Program-made: the position numbers and the translations under genes
Shown: piece by piece, positions 36,500 to 48,260 of the stretch
How positions within the stretch are numbered: position 1 is the stretch's first letter
Layout of the letters: the number at the start of each line of letters is the position of its first letter
NCBI GenBank assembly: GCA_930367205.1
Contig: OV884014.1
Span: forward strand, 72,271,104-72,335,103
Origin: Acanthosoma haemorrhoidale
Taxonomy: Eukaryota > Arthropoda > Insecta > Hemiptera > Acanthosomatidae
Length of the DNA stretch: 64,000 nucleotides
Direction: 5' to 3'
The notes under the pieces: model-generated
What the model was told of the DNA's origin: nothing
The model's input: only the letters and a program-made list of their open reading frames with translations
The model's database searches: none

Positions 36500-36910
36500 A
36501 GAATATTGCGGAACTGTTTTAGTAGGCTGTCACTTAAAGGACCGTAATGGCGGACTGATACGCCGTCTCGGAACCGCTTAGCTGCATCATTTCCATTTAT
36601 AAGGACTAGGTGTTCCCCAAGGCGATGATCAAGTGCTATAATGTAGTCCCAGCTGTGCATGGCGAGCAGCGATTAAACTCCACGATCCCTAACTCGTTCC
36701 GAAGCTGCTCTTCCACGCTAGTTTGTCGCCGTATTGAATATAAGAGGAGTTTTTAAGGCAGGGATTACACAGTGAACTGGGCACGCGATTCTTTCCCGAT
36801 GGCCGAAGATTTCCAACGCCTTGACTCGTAACTCGTAGCTTGAACTCGATTAAAGAACCGAGCAGGAGTACTATTGTACTACTTGTTTTGTGCATGCCCT
36901 ACAACTTGCT
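36500..36910. promoter_or_regulatory. Candidate noncoding island
   Basis: A 400-bp GC-richer complex block. The right part of a 130-codon minus-strand frame (36268-36660) and another frame at 36689-36895 lie in it, with no recognisable family. It could be an unrecognised exon pair or a regulatory island. Sequence complexity is the only clear signal. Confidence 0.22.
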
Positions 36911-37149
36911 TATTCAACGCACGGGTTGACGACCTTCTCCACTTTATACGGAGCAAGGGCCCTTATTAGTTTCTCAACCGTTGTACAATCATAGCAGAAC
37001 GTGAAGGTTCGAACGTTGTTTGTGAACTATTAATTCACGACTAATGAAATTATCCGAAAAACACAAATATTTAAAAACAAGACGTAAGTGAGTTCGAGCC
37101 TCGAGGAATATACTACAATTAGAACCGTCAAATCATTAGAAGTTTGAGT

Positions 37150-37350
37150 CCCGTAATACCTGGCAAGACTTGTTGCCGCTCTGTGCACTGCTTCCCTTCT
37201 TTCCACGTGACCCCCTTAATGCGATAATCCCAATCATTAAGCATAATCATCATTAATGATCAATTATTAAGAATGATTAGTCCCCCACCTGCTCGCCAGT
37301 GGCAACACTGCGCCATATTTCCCTTCAACCCAAGCGTCTAATTTTAAGAA
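37150..37350. promoter_or_regulatory. Candidate enhancer: dense homeodomain-site cluster
   Basis: Within about 65 bp (37216-37280) there are at least six TAAT/ATTA cores, including a perfect palindrome ATCATTAATGAT (37248-37259), AATCATTAAG and CAATTATTAAG. GC-rich sequence flanks the cluster: a CACGTG E-box at 37204-37209, CACCTG near 37287, and CGCCAGTGGCAAC. The mix of AT-rich homeodomain sites in a GC-richer, non-repetitive frame is what many insect developmental enhancers look like. No open frame is present. Confidence 0.4.
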
Positions 37351-38289
37351 GGCGATGTTAGGTGCCACAAATAGTATTTGCAGGTAGTTATTCTTGAAAA
37401 ATGAAAACAGCTACAAAAACATAACTGTTTTGGTTTTTGCTCATTAAAGCGTAAGCACAAATAAAAAAAAATATAAAAAATACGCCAATATGATAAGACC
37501 TATTCGAGCTGAATCAAAACTTCAACATGCTTAGCTGCTGGTGACTCATTTGCCAATCTGCAATTTACTTTCAGGATACCCTAGAATAATATTAACACAT
37601 TTTCCAATTTATTTATGTATTTTACGCAAACATTCCTAGTTGCGTTCCTGACAGCTCGACAAACTTCATCAACTCCGCACTTACTTATTTTGCAGACGGA
37701 CCTGCAACCCCTTCAGTAGAAATAAGACTGAAGCGGTCGTGGGTTCTCTGACCAATCAGAGGTATGGCCAATCTGGGTACTTGAAGTGAGCATCTTCTTG
37801 TTACGATTTTTCTACGGTGTTTCCTTTTTGGTTTGTATTTGGCAGCATTTGTTGCGTATATACATAGAAACGTTACCATAAACCTTTAAAAACACAAAAC
37901 GCAAAGAAAAAATATACTTGGTGATGATCACAACTCTCCCCAATTATTTTGTATTACCGTCTATCACGAGTATTTACCAAAAGAACGGACCACTGAGCAG
38001 TATTTTAAATTAATCAGTAAAGAACCCTGTAGAAAGGAGAATAGCCTATCAAAAAATGTTTCTTTAAAACCAATGAGACGCTCTCATATTCTTAGCCCCT
38101 TAAATATTAACAACTTACAAAAATATTACCAACACAAGTAACATGTATTTGGTACATGAGGGCTACGGTTATAAGAAGTTGTATGCTAACTTAAGGTTCT
38201 TGTGAGCTGGGCCACCACCGGGCAAATACGATCCAATCGTGAGTCCTTCACGGAAGAATTAAACAGAGAGCGTTAAGAGAGAGTGTGAG
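37351..38289. other. AT-rich span with nothing recognised
   Basis: AT-rich sequence. The 64-codon minus frame at 37685-37879 shows no recognisable family. Confidence 0.4.
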
Positions 38290-38290
38290 A

Positions 38291-38361
38291 GGCCGGCGTT
38301 AACGGCCGGTTAAAGCAGCGTTAACAGCCGGTCGTTCGGTTTGACGATCGGTTAACCGCTG
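38291..38361. repeat. GTTAAC/CCGG palindrome cluster
   Basis: Three GTTAAC hexamers at 38298, 38320 and 38351 alternate with CCGG-containing sequence. The first is embedded in the near-palindrome GGCCGGCGTTAACGGCCGG. The second and third form the arms of a larger imperfect inverted repeat (AGCGTTAAC...GGTTAACCGCT). It may be a MITE end, a recombination-prone hairpin or a cluster of dimer-binding sites. A short TCTAA tandem follows at about 38406-38438. Confidence 0.7.
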
Positions 38362-39932
38362 TTCACTCTAAGGGCCACATTACCGACGCTAACCAGCCCT
38401 GCCCGGCTCTAATCTATAGCAATCTAATCTAATCTAATCCCACTCACAATCTAGCCCTTAGATTGGAACCAAGGAGAACCGGTTTGTTGGTTCTTACATA
38501 TATACCGACGAAAACCACCTGAGCGTTCAAGTGTTTGTTTTATCATTTGTACGGGACAGTAATTAAAATTTTAACAGTTTTTGCGCAGTTTGTAGTCAAT
38601 AATACCATCACCATAACTGAAGGGTAGAAATCCATTCTGCCCTAAGATTGAATACTTAAGGGAGTTGAATGATCAAAGGAACCACAAATAGACATCCAAT
38701 TTTCATTCTTCATAAGTATTACTACTTATTCATTATACTTTTTTTATGTAGGTTAAGAATCAATCTATAATTCTAATAATAAAATAAATCTAATAATATT
38801 ATTACATAAATATAAACAAAATATAGGGCATAAAAATTAAAGAAGCACGATGTGATACTACTTAGCTAAAGTTAAAAAAACATAGCTTAAATTGCTTTCG
38901 AGCAGTGAAAGAGCTTGAAAGTCAAAGTTACTTAAAATTAAAAATTACATTAAATCTTTTGTTCTGTATGACAAATTGAGCAAGTATAAAAATATTACAC
39001 AACTAAAAACAACAATATAAAACAATTATAATAAATTAAGATAATAAGACAAAATTTATATTACAATCGACTAGGTTATGGTTTATATCAAAGAAATTAC
39101 AATACATTTCCAGATTTAAATTTAGTAAAGTAGATAGATATTTTTCAAACCTTTCAGATGAATCGCTCATATGTCAGCGTCATGTGAAGTTTGGTCTGAA
39201 TTTTTCTTACCTTCAAAACATAAGAAAATAAAATAAAATGTTATTTAAATTATTTACACTATTATAAACCAACCACCATATGCACATATTACCCCGAGAT
39301 GTTGTTAAATATACGTTTAAAAGTTTGAGATATATTGGATTACATGCTTTGACAGACAGGTGAAAGACGATCGTCCCGGAACTCTAAAATTGGAGCCATT
39401 ATTGACTGACCGACTACTCAAAATTTTAGATCCCTTGATCGTCTAAAAAGTGTACTAAACCAAAAATCATACTTGACCAATTTATTATTAAAATTAATGT
39501 AAGATTGCACAATAAAGGGTATATTGGCTTTGATGTAGGTGGAACCTCTCTTCACACTGATAAATGATGATTCGTCCGCTTTCGAGAAGTGTATCCTTCT
39601 GTGAAAAAAAGTTTTTAAAATACGAGCCTGTCTAAAATCTAAAACAGCATAAAAAAAGAAAATTGAACTTAGGATATGTTGCCAAGTACGTGAAAAGAGT
39701 TTGTAGTGATTTTATTTTCTATAATTCTACATACAATACAAAAACCAACATTTCTTGTCAACAGTAAAGAAAATTGATACATCGCTTTCAAATACAGTTC
39801 AGTTTTTATTTATTTGACCATAGGCCTACCTAGCTATATTTTTTTTATGGAGGAACAAAAAAACAAGGGTTTTTGAAAATGTTGGTCGTCTTGTAAAACG
39901 CTTAAAAAACGGTACATAAAACGATGTTCATT
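38362..39932. other. AT-rich span with nothing recognised
   Basis: GC-richer up to about 38500 (with AACCGGTTTG, a Grainyhead-like motif, near 38477), then strongly AT-rich. No gene or repeat end is recognised. Confidence 0.4.
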
Positions 39933-40000
39933 GTAAATAGCACAATACGATTATTAATTGATATCATAATATAAATTAATATAATTATTGTGCTATTTAC
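39933..40000. repeat. 68-bp inverted repeat (hairpin candidate)
   Basis: GTAAATAGCACAATA at 39933-39947 is repeated exactly inverted at 39986-40000. The inner arms also pair partly through ATTAATT/AATTAAT, leaving a loop of roughly 12-14 nt. The overall stem is about 25 bp. That size fits a small MITE, a microRNA-type precursor or a chance palindrome in AT-rich DNA. The outer 15-bp perfect match makes chance less likely. Confidence 0.85.
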
Positions 40001-41504
40001 TCATATTATTTTGCGGCTGTTTCAGTAAATTCCTAATATTACGTAGGTTTATTAGAAGCACAGTAGATTTTAAAACTAATAAATGACATTCCGAAGGCGA
40101 ATATTATTAAAATTGAATCTATGTGTTGTTCGTATTGATGCCAGGATACCACAAGATTTTTTATGTTATTCAACAAAGTTGTTATTGTCCTTCATTCATT
40201 TCGAGAATTATTTTTTAAAGCTTCGGTCTTACTTTTTATTCTTCGATTTTCTGGTTTCGGTCGAGGATGTATTTCATCATTCTAATACTGAAATCAATTC
40301 GTCCAATGCTTTCAACCAACCATTTTCTGTGATTGTCTTCATTGGGTGATTCTGCAATGACGCTCTTACTTGAGCAATGCGTTATGGCTGCTTCTGAGTT
40401 GTTAGTTTGTAAGTTAAAAGCTCATCATAAGTATTATTTCACAAATCTTGCATTTGCGGCTAACATCCGAAGACCGCTGCATCAATCCTCCGTCATTTTT
40501 ATTATTATGGTTATGAATTGTGTTAGCAGATGGTTTTGGTCTTTCAAATTGGGACCAAACTTCCAAATTTATTTTAGGTCCTCTGAGTATTCCTAATAGT
40601 GAAGCAAATTATTGATATTAGAAATACTTGTGCTTGAAATATAGATCAATAGATGAAAATGTAAAAAAAAATATAATTAAAATAATTGAAGAAAACAAAC
40701 ATGATAGGTATATTTTAGGGATAATTCACATACTGTATTGTACATATTAAAACTGCTCTGCTTTTATTAAAATTATAATTCACTCATGTAATCTTTAAGT
40801 GATGGAACAAATTTAGTATGCTAAAACTAAAATTAAAAGGACGGTGGTTCCGCCCCTCCCTTGTTGAAGATATGAAACTTAATTAAAAGTAAGGCCAAAT
40901 AGGAAATTAATGTGAAACTACAGTAATAATATTAATTTCATAGATCCCGGAAATAATTAAAATAGTAGGCTAATTGCAAACATTACATTTGGAAAAATTG
41001 AGGACGTTATAGTAAACCAATAATAAACTAAATAAATGGTTATAAGGAGGAATAAAACGGAACTAAATGGTAATAGAGGATATTTAACTTACAATATAAA
41101 TAAACGAGTCAGAATAAACAATACACGTGTGTACTTTGGACGAAGAATGAAGGAGCAAAGGGAGTCGCAGACACGTGTCTCTGTGGAAGTGGCCATGTTG
41201 GTAGTGGGGGAGACAGTTCTGTTGTATTCTTTTAGTGAAGGAACCGTAGTTTCGTCTATACTCAGTGGGACAGGTACCTAGAGAACGCAAAAGGGTGACA
41301 GTAGTGCACGTAGCGTCCTGCTATTGTTCGGAAGGGTGAGCTCAATAGCAGGTAGGTTTTAAAATTTTGCAATTAAGTTTTAAGCGCCAGTGAACATTTA
41401 TTTTTAATCTTAAGTGTAATCAGTTATTTTTGTTTGGGCTTGGTTTTCTTCAGCCACCCTTTTTTCCAATTAGATCAGAATACTTGAAATGACGTTTGTG
41501 AAAT
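40001..41504. other. AT-rich span with a moderate-GC patch at 41130-41350
   Basis: AT-rich for the most part. At 41130-41350 composition rises and a donor-like GCAGGTAGGT lies near 41349. Frames at 40083-40349, 40333-40596 and 41036-41281 were read without recognising any family. Confidence 0.35.
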
Positions 41505-41735
41505 GAGCTCAAAACATATTTACCACAGACCCTTTTCCTAATCCTATAGTCCTAACTTTCAAACCGCTTCTTCCAAGTCCGCTGTGGCTTAGAATAAAAG
41601 CAGGAGTACCACAGGGGAGTGTCCTGGGTCCCATCTTCTATAACCTATACACCGTCGATGTCCCCTCTACCCACAATACCTTCTTGGCCACATTTGCAGA
41701 TGACCTTGTCATCCCACTCAAACTCCGATATATTG
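41505..41735 (+). mobile_element. Internal Jockey reverse-transcriptase fragment
   Basis: Plus-strand match to the ORF2 palm region: it starts at TQTLFLIL, includes AGVPQGSVLGPIFYNLYT and ends just after LATFADD. Frameshifts separate the pieces, and 8 bases are missing directly after the FADD codons relative to the long copy. Both the 5' part and the entire 3' end are absent. This is unusual for a target-primed element and implies a later deletion or a nested break. Confidence 0.9.
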
Positions 41736-42936
41736 TTAGTTTGGAACACGTCGCGTCTGATTTAGAAAACAAATTGAAAATAAGTACACTTAAGTAAATA
41801 AAAAAAAAGTTTCAGTTTAAAAAACAACTCATTTTTTCATTTTATTCAACTCCCTCGTTCGAATCTTGACCTTAGGATATATTGTTGCAGCTATGATTTC
41901 GTTGGTTGTACAAGTTTTCATCTACATTCGCAGAATATTTTATGCAGGGATGGTCCGTGCACGATTGTAGTAATATGGACACTGCTTCTTCCATTGGTAT
42001 CAGGTAAAATATTTTCATAGCGATCGTTTTAAGCTGGACACCCTGACTTTTTGAAGTGGTTTATTATTGTTTCTTTTTTTCATGTTCTTAATTAATACTG
42101 TGGTCCATTGAATGGAGACCTAAACATCAATTCCCTTCGCTAATCCATTAGCCGAAGTTGAGTTGTCACTACGTACCAATAGATCCCTTATAATGCACAT
42201 CCTATAATTTACTTTGAAGTTTTTAATTCCTTGATCCAATTTGGCTGCAGGAAATAATTTTGATGTTCTTTAATTCTGACCGCGGTACAGCCTAACCAAG
42301 GAATGGGGATAATGGACAAAAATCAGTAACCAGTAGATTTTTTTTAATTAAACATTTTTATTAATGGATTTAAACTCATAATTACGTAACAATGGTTTAA
42401 TAATGTATACTATACAGCTACAGTAATACTGTATGTAATGTATTAAAAGAAATAATATACTAGGTAAAAATATTAGTAGTAGTACTATATAAAGAAGTAT
42501 TAGTAAATTATAATAATATTAATAGAATATTGGAATGGTATAATAATATGTTGAGATATACAACCATTTCCTTATTTTTCTGAGTCTGACTAGTCCGTGA
42601 ATTCATCAGAATGTAAACTTACATTATAATCGATGTCTATTTGCTTGCCAAAATTTTTAAATTCATATAGTTAATTATAATACCTGGGTTGGGTAGTGGT
42701 CAGTGTTGAATGAAGAAATCGTTCATAATTTGAATAATATAACATCAATTTTTTCATTGAAAATTTAAATGGTGTAAAAATTGCAATTAAATTATTCATT
42801 ATTTATGTTAAATTCTTTCAGCAGTGTATGAAAAAAATACGTTTTTATAACGAAATTTTGTAGTGTGATAACATTTGTTTGTTGTTTCTCCACACCTTTT
42901 TATGGCTAATGTTTTACCATTAGTAATAATAATGAG
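41736..42936. other. AT-rich span with nothing recognised
   Basis: AT-rich sequence between two Jockey fragments. No Jockey-like sequence is visible in between, so I have no evidence that they were once joined, although they are in opposite orientations. Confidence 0.45.
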
Positions 42937-43580
42937 TTCCCCTCGCATGCGAAAGAGGAAGCGGAGTCTTGGGAAGACACCCACGTTCCTCTGTCAGCCG
43001 CGTCACCGGATACGAGTCAGTGGAGGATGACGGAGAGCTCGAGAGCAACATATGCTCAGGACATGATTGAAGAAACTAGCCATTGCCAGGACTCCCACTG
43101 CTACGCATTTATAGCACGTGACGAGGCCACTGCCTTTTTAGTCTCCGAGATGGATTATAGGGATGAGTGGTGCAGTGCAATGACAGTGATCGGGAATTAG
43201 GGTGGTTGGAAAGGTTACGATGGATTTTCATAAACTTGGAAGGGATGAGTTCGAGAATGTAAGGTATATTAAGATCGTTATGAAGGGTTTTGTTGCTGAC
43301 GTAATAAGGGGCATTTACTATTGTCCTCAGGACTTTTGATTGAAAGGATTGGATACGCTTGATATTCGACTTTTTTGCTGCCCCCCATAGCTCTATTCCG
43401 TATGTCCAGATTGGCTTAAGTATAACTTTGTAAATTTGTAATTTATTTTTTATTGAGGGATGGGATGTCCTTTGAAGTAGTCTATACAGGTTTCCAAAGC
43501 GTCTGTTTAGTTCTTGTCTTTTTAGCCTCGTATGTAGGTTCTAGGTCAGTCGATTGTCAAGATGAAAGCCTCAGTACCGT
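42937..43580 (-). mobile_element. Jockey-family fragment lacking the 3' end
   Basis: Minus-strand copy from mid 3' UTR (CTCGCATGCGAA position) through the ORF2 C-terminus. It still reads correctly through the YGIELWG and SNIKRIQSFQSKVLR segments that are frameshifted in the long copy. It is interrupted near the VRYLGF codons. Over its ORF2-proximal half it is very close to the insertion at 6175-6887, with shared diagnostic changes such as CTGCTACGCATTTATAGCAC and GCCTTTTTAGTC. The final ~150 bp of the element are missing. Confidence 0.9.
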
Positions 43581-43929
43581 ATTAAACACCATTATTAATT
43601 TGTTTTACTATGGGGCTGCATGATGCATATATACGGTATAACGTGACATATTTTTATGTTTCCGGTTGCATATAAATCCAGGCTTTAATCATCATCATTC
43701 CTTTTTAATTAGATTGTTTAAGAAAACACGGTTGAACTAATTCTTATGTAACTCAGTCCCATGTATCATCCATGTTCCTACTATCCAAGGAGACGAACAC
43801 ATAAATATTTAATGATTACTTAATAACGACTCACCCCCCACCCTTAACTGATTGTGCTTCGTTAACATTGAATAAATTATTCATACTGATGAGAAAAATG
43901 AACCAACCAAAAAAAAAAAGTCATCTTAA
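43581..43929. other. AT-rich span with nothing recognised
   Basis: No feature was supported in this interval. Confidence 0.4.
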
Positions 43930-44270
43930 AACTGTTTACCTGAGACAAAGTGGATAATTACAGATTTAATAACATTTCCCCGGATAAGCCACAATGATTT
44001 ATGGAAGTCCGTACGAAACGAGATGAAATATTGACGAAAAAGGCTGACAAAAACAAGATTACTCGCCTTACTTGCTGCGATTAATTAGTAGCGGAAAGTA
44101 CTCGGCTGTCCGTCTCTAGTGAGTGCGGGATACTTTTTATCATTTGGCCGCCTCCTCGGCGATAAATCAAGTGGCCAAATTTAATTTATCTCGGGGCGGG
44201 CTCACTGTTGGTGCCTCAGCGTTCACTAATCGATGTGAGGAAGTCGCCCTCTTTATATCATATATCAGGC
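43930..44270. promoter_or_regulatory. Candidate conserved noncoding island
   Basis: A complex, GC-richer block with GATTAATTAG, GATAAATCAAG, TTATCATTTGGCC...GGCCAAATTTAATTTATC (an interrupted inverted pair around 44138-44190) and CAATGATTTATGG. No significant open frame is present. Among the islands it is one of the richest in paired homeodomain and Sox-like motifs. Confidence 0.33.
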
Positions 44271-46880
44271 CGATTTGTAAGTAACTGTATAATATATAGT
44301 GGACATAAGCCGTTTTTATGAGTAAATTTTTTTTAATGCTATCACAGAGAAAAATTATGAGATTCATTACTTTAGAGTGCTTTACGAAATGCTTTAATTG
44401 CTGGTTGTGGTTTGAGATTACGTAAATAATGATTTTATTTCGTATTCTTATAAATTAGTAGTAAAAAGTAATAATTAAAATTGTCATTAAACATAAGAAA
44501 GGCATCTTGTGACAATTGTGGCTTTAGTCTGAAATGGGAACTATAATGTAATGCAAAAATATCTATTATTGGTCCAAAAAAATTTGTTTGGTGCCTTTCA
44601 TTCGTCCATAACCATAGGAAAAAAACAGAGGTATACATCTAAAATAGCTCTAACTTGAGAAATCATAAGAGTATTAGAGTTTAATTTTCAACACGTTTGA
44701 TTTTTTCTATCCATATTTTTTCGTTTATTATTTTGATTAAAACAGTCTAAACAGTTGGACGATTCGAAGCAAAGCTTATGGGCTAGCTTAAATGAGTAGA
44801 CTCAGCATAACTCAAAATTATGCAGATTACATGACATTGATCGAATTAACAAAATAAATAAAGTCTTAATAAAATATATGAATAGTTAATGAAAAAGTCA
44901 GAGCTCGAACGGTGTGATCCAAATTACCAAAATTGCAACTGGGGAGCTATAAAGACGCCTTCATCGGAGTGACTTGAGGGAAAAACTGAGACGAACTTAA
45001 TGTTAGAAATTGGCCTTTGCTCGTTGTAGACATCTCCTAATCCTCAACAGGACTTAAACAAACCTGTTCCGATAACGTAATAACACAAGTTTCTCTTAAT
45101 AAACATTTTTCCTATAGAACTACAGTACTTTTATCAAGAATATATAATATAAAAGAATAATAAAGCTAAGCTTAGTATGAAATAACTGGCGGAATAACAT
45201 GTGATAGAACTAAAAATGATCTAGACAAATAAACAATATTGAATCAAAATTGATTAGCTTCAACTTAAATAGTTTATTAAAAAACATTTAAAACATTATT
45301 AACATAAATCTGGAGCGTTAACAGTTTCAGTACGATATGAGGTGTTTTGTGAGTACATAACACAAAAGAAAGAAGACAAACAACGATTCTTCTTTTAAAG
45401 TTTACCCTTTCACTTCGGGCCCAACGCTAACAGCAAATTTAAGGAAAAAAAAACTTCACATTAAGGCAGGTGTGATGAATTACACGAAGAAGGGTACTGC
45501 TGGTTACTATTGGTTAAATTACATCTAAAGATTTAAAATTTGATTCGCTACGTAAGATTGAATATTATCAGGAATAGTTTGTCTAATCTCGCTAATTAAG
45601 TTCTATTAATTCACTTTTGGACGCTCGCATCATTATTTCTCATCCTTTGGCGAGTGTACACTTCGCACTCATTTGCTCATTTGCTGACAGTAGTTGGGAA
45701 CCGACCAAGGTTCAGCGGTGCTACTTTTATAGCAATCAATTAATAAAAAATAATTTTTAATTATTACATCAGCAGGGTTAGTTAGATCTTCATAAAATTT
45801 TTCTAGGTCAATATAATCACGGTCAGGTGCATGTAAGTCACCTGTTCTTAAACGCAAGAAAGCACTAAACATTTTACTTCAAATCATATGCAGTGACAAA
45901 AAAAAAAGTTGTTCCTTTGTAACCAAATTGATTGAATAAAACAACAACAAAAAGCAAATAGCATTTTGACTAACACAAAATATTATTCGGTGAAAGTAAT
46001 CAAACTCCTGATTAAAAAAAAGCAGGCAATCTACTGTTTAAGTAAGGTCGTTTTCTCCTATAGGCAGTCGTATCGATTTGCCACTAAACGTAGAAAATTC
46101 AATTAATTTGTAATTCGTTTCTTAAGCATTTATTAACATGATTATCCCTTTCGCACCCAAAGTCATTAAAGCGTAATGAACTTTTTGAAAGGCCTCCATT
46201 ATTCTTTTAACAATTTATCATCTATCTTCGGTTATATACGCCCTTTAATTAAATAAAGCAGGTTTTTTTTTTGATAAATTTTAGTTGACAAAGCTCGGTC
46301 CATGAGATCAAAAATAAATTTCCAAACATCTAAACTTAAATTTCTTTTGAGTAGCAAGTTTTCAGAAAGGAAATATTAAAAGTTAACGCTATATTTCATG
46401 TTCATTATTATTTTTTAATACTTGTTTTTATAGTGCCTTAACCACCTGTTAATAAGTATAACAGCTTGTCATCCAGTAGCAATTAAAACATTTGGGGGAT
46501 GTAGTAAATATGATGTGGTACATCATAAAGGCTTGATATTTGGAGAAAATGTTGATTTACACCGAAATATTTTTTTTTCGTAAGCAATATCAGTGGACCC
46601 TGTATCGGTTAAAACAGACTAAAATCGAGGTATATATTACTGATGAAATGGAACCGGTGGGATCGTTTGAAATGTAAAAAGGAAATGTTTAAATGAAAAA
46701 AAAAGGGTATTTATATACCTGGTTTTTTTTTTTAACTCAGCGCCAGATTTACATCGTTTATACTGTCAGAATAATAAAAAATCGGATAATCTGTCTAATT
46801 GTAAAAGTCCCCTATGGTGCAGTCACCCCCATACTTAAAAATAGAAGTTCGAAGTTAATTATCTTTAAATATGTTGTATG
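44271..46880. other. Long AT-rich span with nothing recognised
   Basis: Very AT-rich. A small complex patch lies near 46130-46215 (AACATGATTATCCC, AAAGTCATTAAAGCG). Frames at 44167-44367, 44435-44638, 45669-45872 and 46693-46887 have no recognisable content. Confidence 0.4.
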
Positions 46881-47639
46881 TGGGTAGTCCCTATTGTAGA
46901 ACCCAAATTTTTCCAATTCGAAATCCCTCTGCAAAATTCAGAGCATCCGAAAAACGTCGAAATTTATGGGGTTTTTTCCCCCAGTTTTTAGCTTATAACT
47001 CCTAAATAACGCGTTTTAAAGGAGAATTGATTATTACAAAAGTTAAAAAATAAAATTGCCTACAATTCGTACTGGGTAAACGTACTTTTAAGCTTAAAAA
47101 ATTCGACGATTTTTTTCAAAATATCGGAAAAACTGCGAAAAATGGAGAATGAATAATAATATTAGTAATGATAGGAATCTCTAAACTGATAAATTTAACA
47201 TCAGCCTCCACTCCCCCCCCCCCCCAAGGATTACTTAAAAAGTTTATTTAGGCGTTCCGAATAGTATTTTTATTCGTGAAAAGTTAGTATTGTTTGGTCA
47301 TTTGAAAATACAAAAAGTTTCATTCACGTCTCATTATTTGTCGATGGCGATTACTGTGCAAACTCTAACTTTCATTTTCGAGTAGTTTCTATTATTTTGT
47401 CGTTCAAGGGCCTGTCGTGCTAGTATCATTTTGAGAGGACCTTGGGAGAAGGTCGGTCGATGAGATCCATGACTCTGAGGACACATGATGATCAATGTTC
47501 CAGTGACTGTCGAATTCTCAGCAGCACGGAAGAAAATTGAAATTTGTGCCCCAGCATCTACGCTTTGGATTTAATACTTCCATATGCGTAGCCTAACGAA
47601 AAATGCTATTTAAGATGAACGCATGGGGGACTGAAACCT
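46881..47639. other. Probable mobile-element noncoding sequence
   Basis: This stretch has the texture of the untranslated part of a large insect transposon: GGGGTTTTTTCCCCC near 46969, TTATAACTCCTAAATAACGCG near 46991, and repeated AAATTCGACGA/AAAACGTCGAAA segments. It lies directly upstream of the decayed gene fragment at 47640-48260 and may belong to the same unit. The assignment is inference. A C-run lies at about 47213-47225. Confidence 0.3.
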
Positions 47640-48260
47640 GCACCTTTAATGTGTCGGAGATACGATACCCTACTTCCATATTTGAACTATCCCAACAGTG
47701 CACAACTCTATCTCCAAGACATGCTCAGCTTGGAAGTCAAAATGGGTGAATATCACAAGTTCACGACTGGAGGCTTCTATTCGTCATGTCCGACCATAGA
47801 CCATGTTCTAATGAGAGCGATGAAGTGTTAAGTCGGGCCGACTCGTGGGCCCTGCGTAACTGACAGTGAGCTTTATTTCCAACATATCCGTGAACGGATA
47901 GAGATGTTCAATGAAGTACGTTCAGGATCATCTGAACACACATGTGGACAAGCGGCCTTCCCGTGTAACGAGGGAAAATGTTGATATTCAAAATATGAGT
48001 GGTTGGTTCGCTGAACATCAACCATTTCTTGAAACTGAGGAATCGGCACACAGCACAGAAGCTATTGGTGGAGGAGTGAACTGTTACATGATGCGAGTAA
48101 TCGGCATCAGCTATATAAAAAATTGTGGGGGGGGGGAAATATGCAGAAGTGAAGTTGAAACGGTGTTAAGGTGTTAACTCTGGCCTCAGTTTCCAGTGCT
48201 CTGAAAATTAAAAACAAAAAATGTACACTCTACCCTCTAGCTCTCTTTCAATGATTTTTC
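47640..48260 (+). pseudogene. Decayed copy of a multicopy uncharacterised animal protein family
   Basis: Successive plus-strand pieces in different frames read LYLQDMLSLEVKM, TIDHVLMRAMKC, LTRGPCVTDSELY, HVDKRPSRVTRENVDIQ, GWFAEHQPF, GGGVNC, AEVKLKR and YPLALFQ. In this order they resemble an uncharacterised repetitive family that I recall from insect and other animal genomes, in which blocks like LMRS(M/V)K, GLTRGRGMTE, (V/K)D.RPSR..RD, W...H.PF, G..VNC, VKLKRK and YPL.LF occur with similar spacing. No molecular function is known to me. Stops and frameshifts (near 47829, 48165 and 48174) make it a pseudogene. The recall is from memory and not verified. Confidence 0.5.

Noticed and set aside
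36268..36660. 130-codon minus-strand frame
   Set aside because: The N-terminal half looks protein-like but no family is recognisable, and the C-terminal half runs into AT-rich low-complexity coding such as KKKNANYYQMN.
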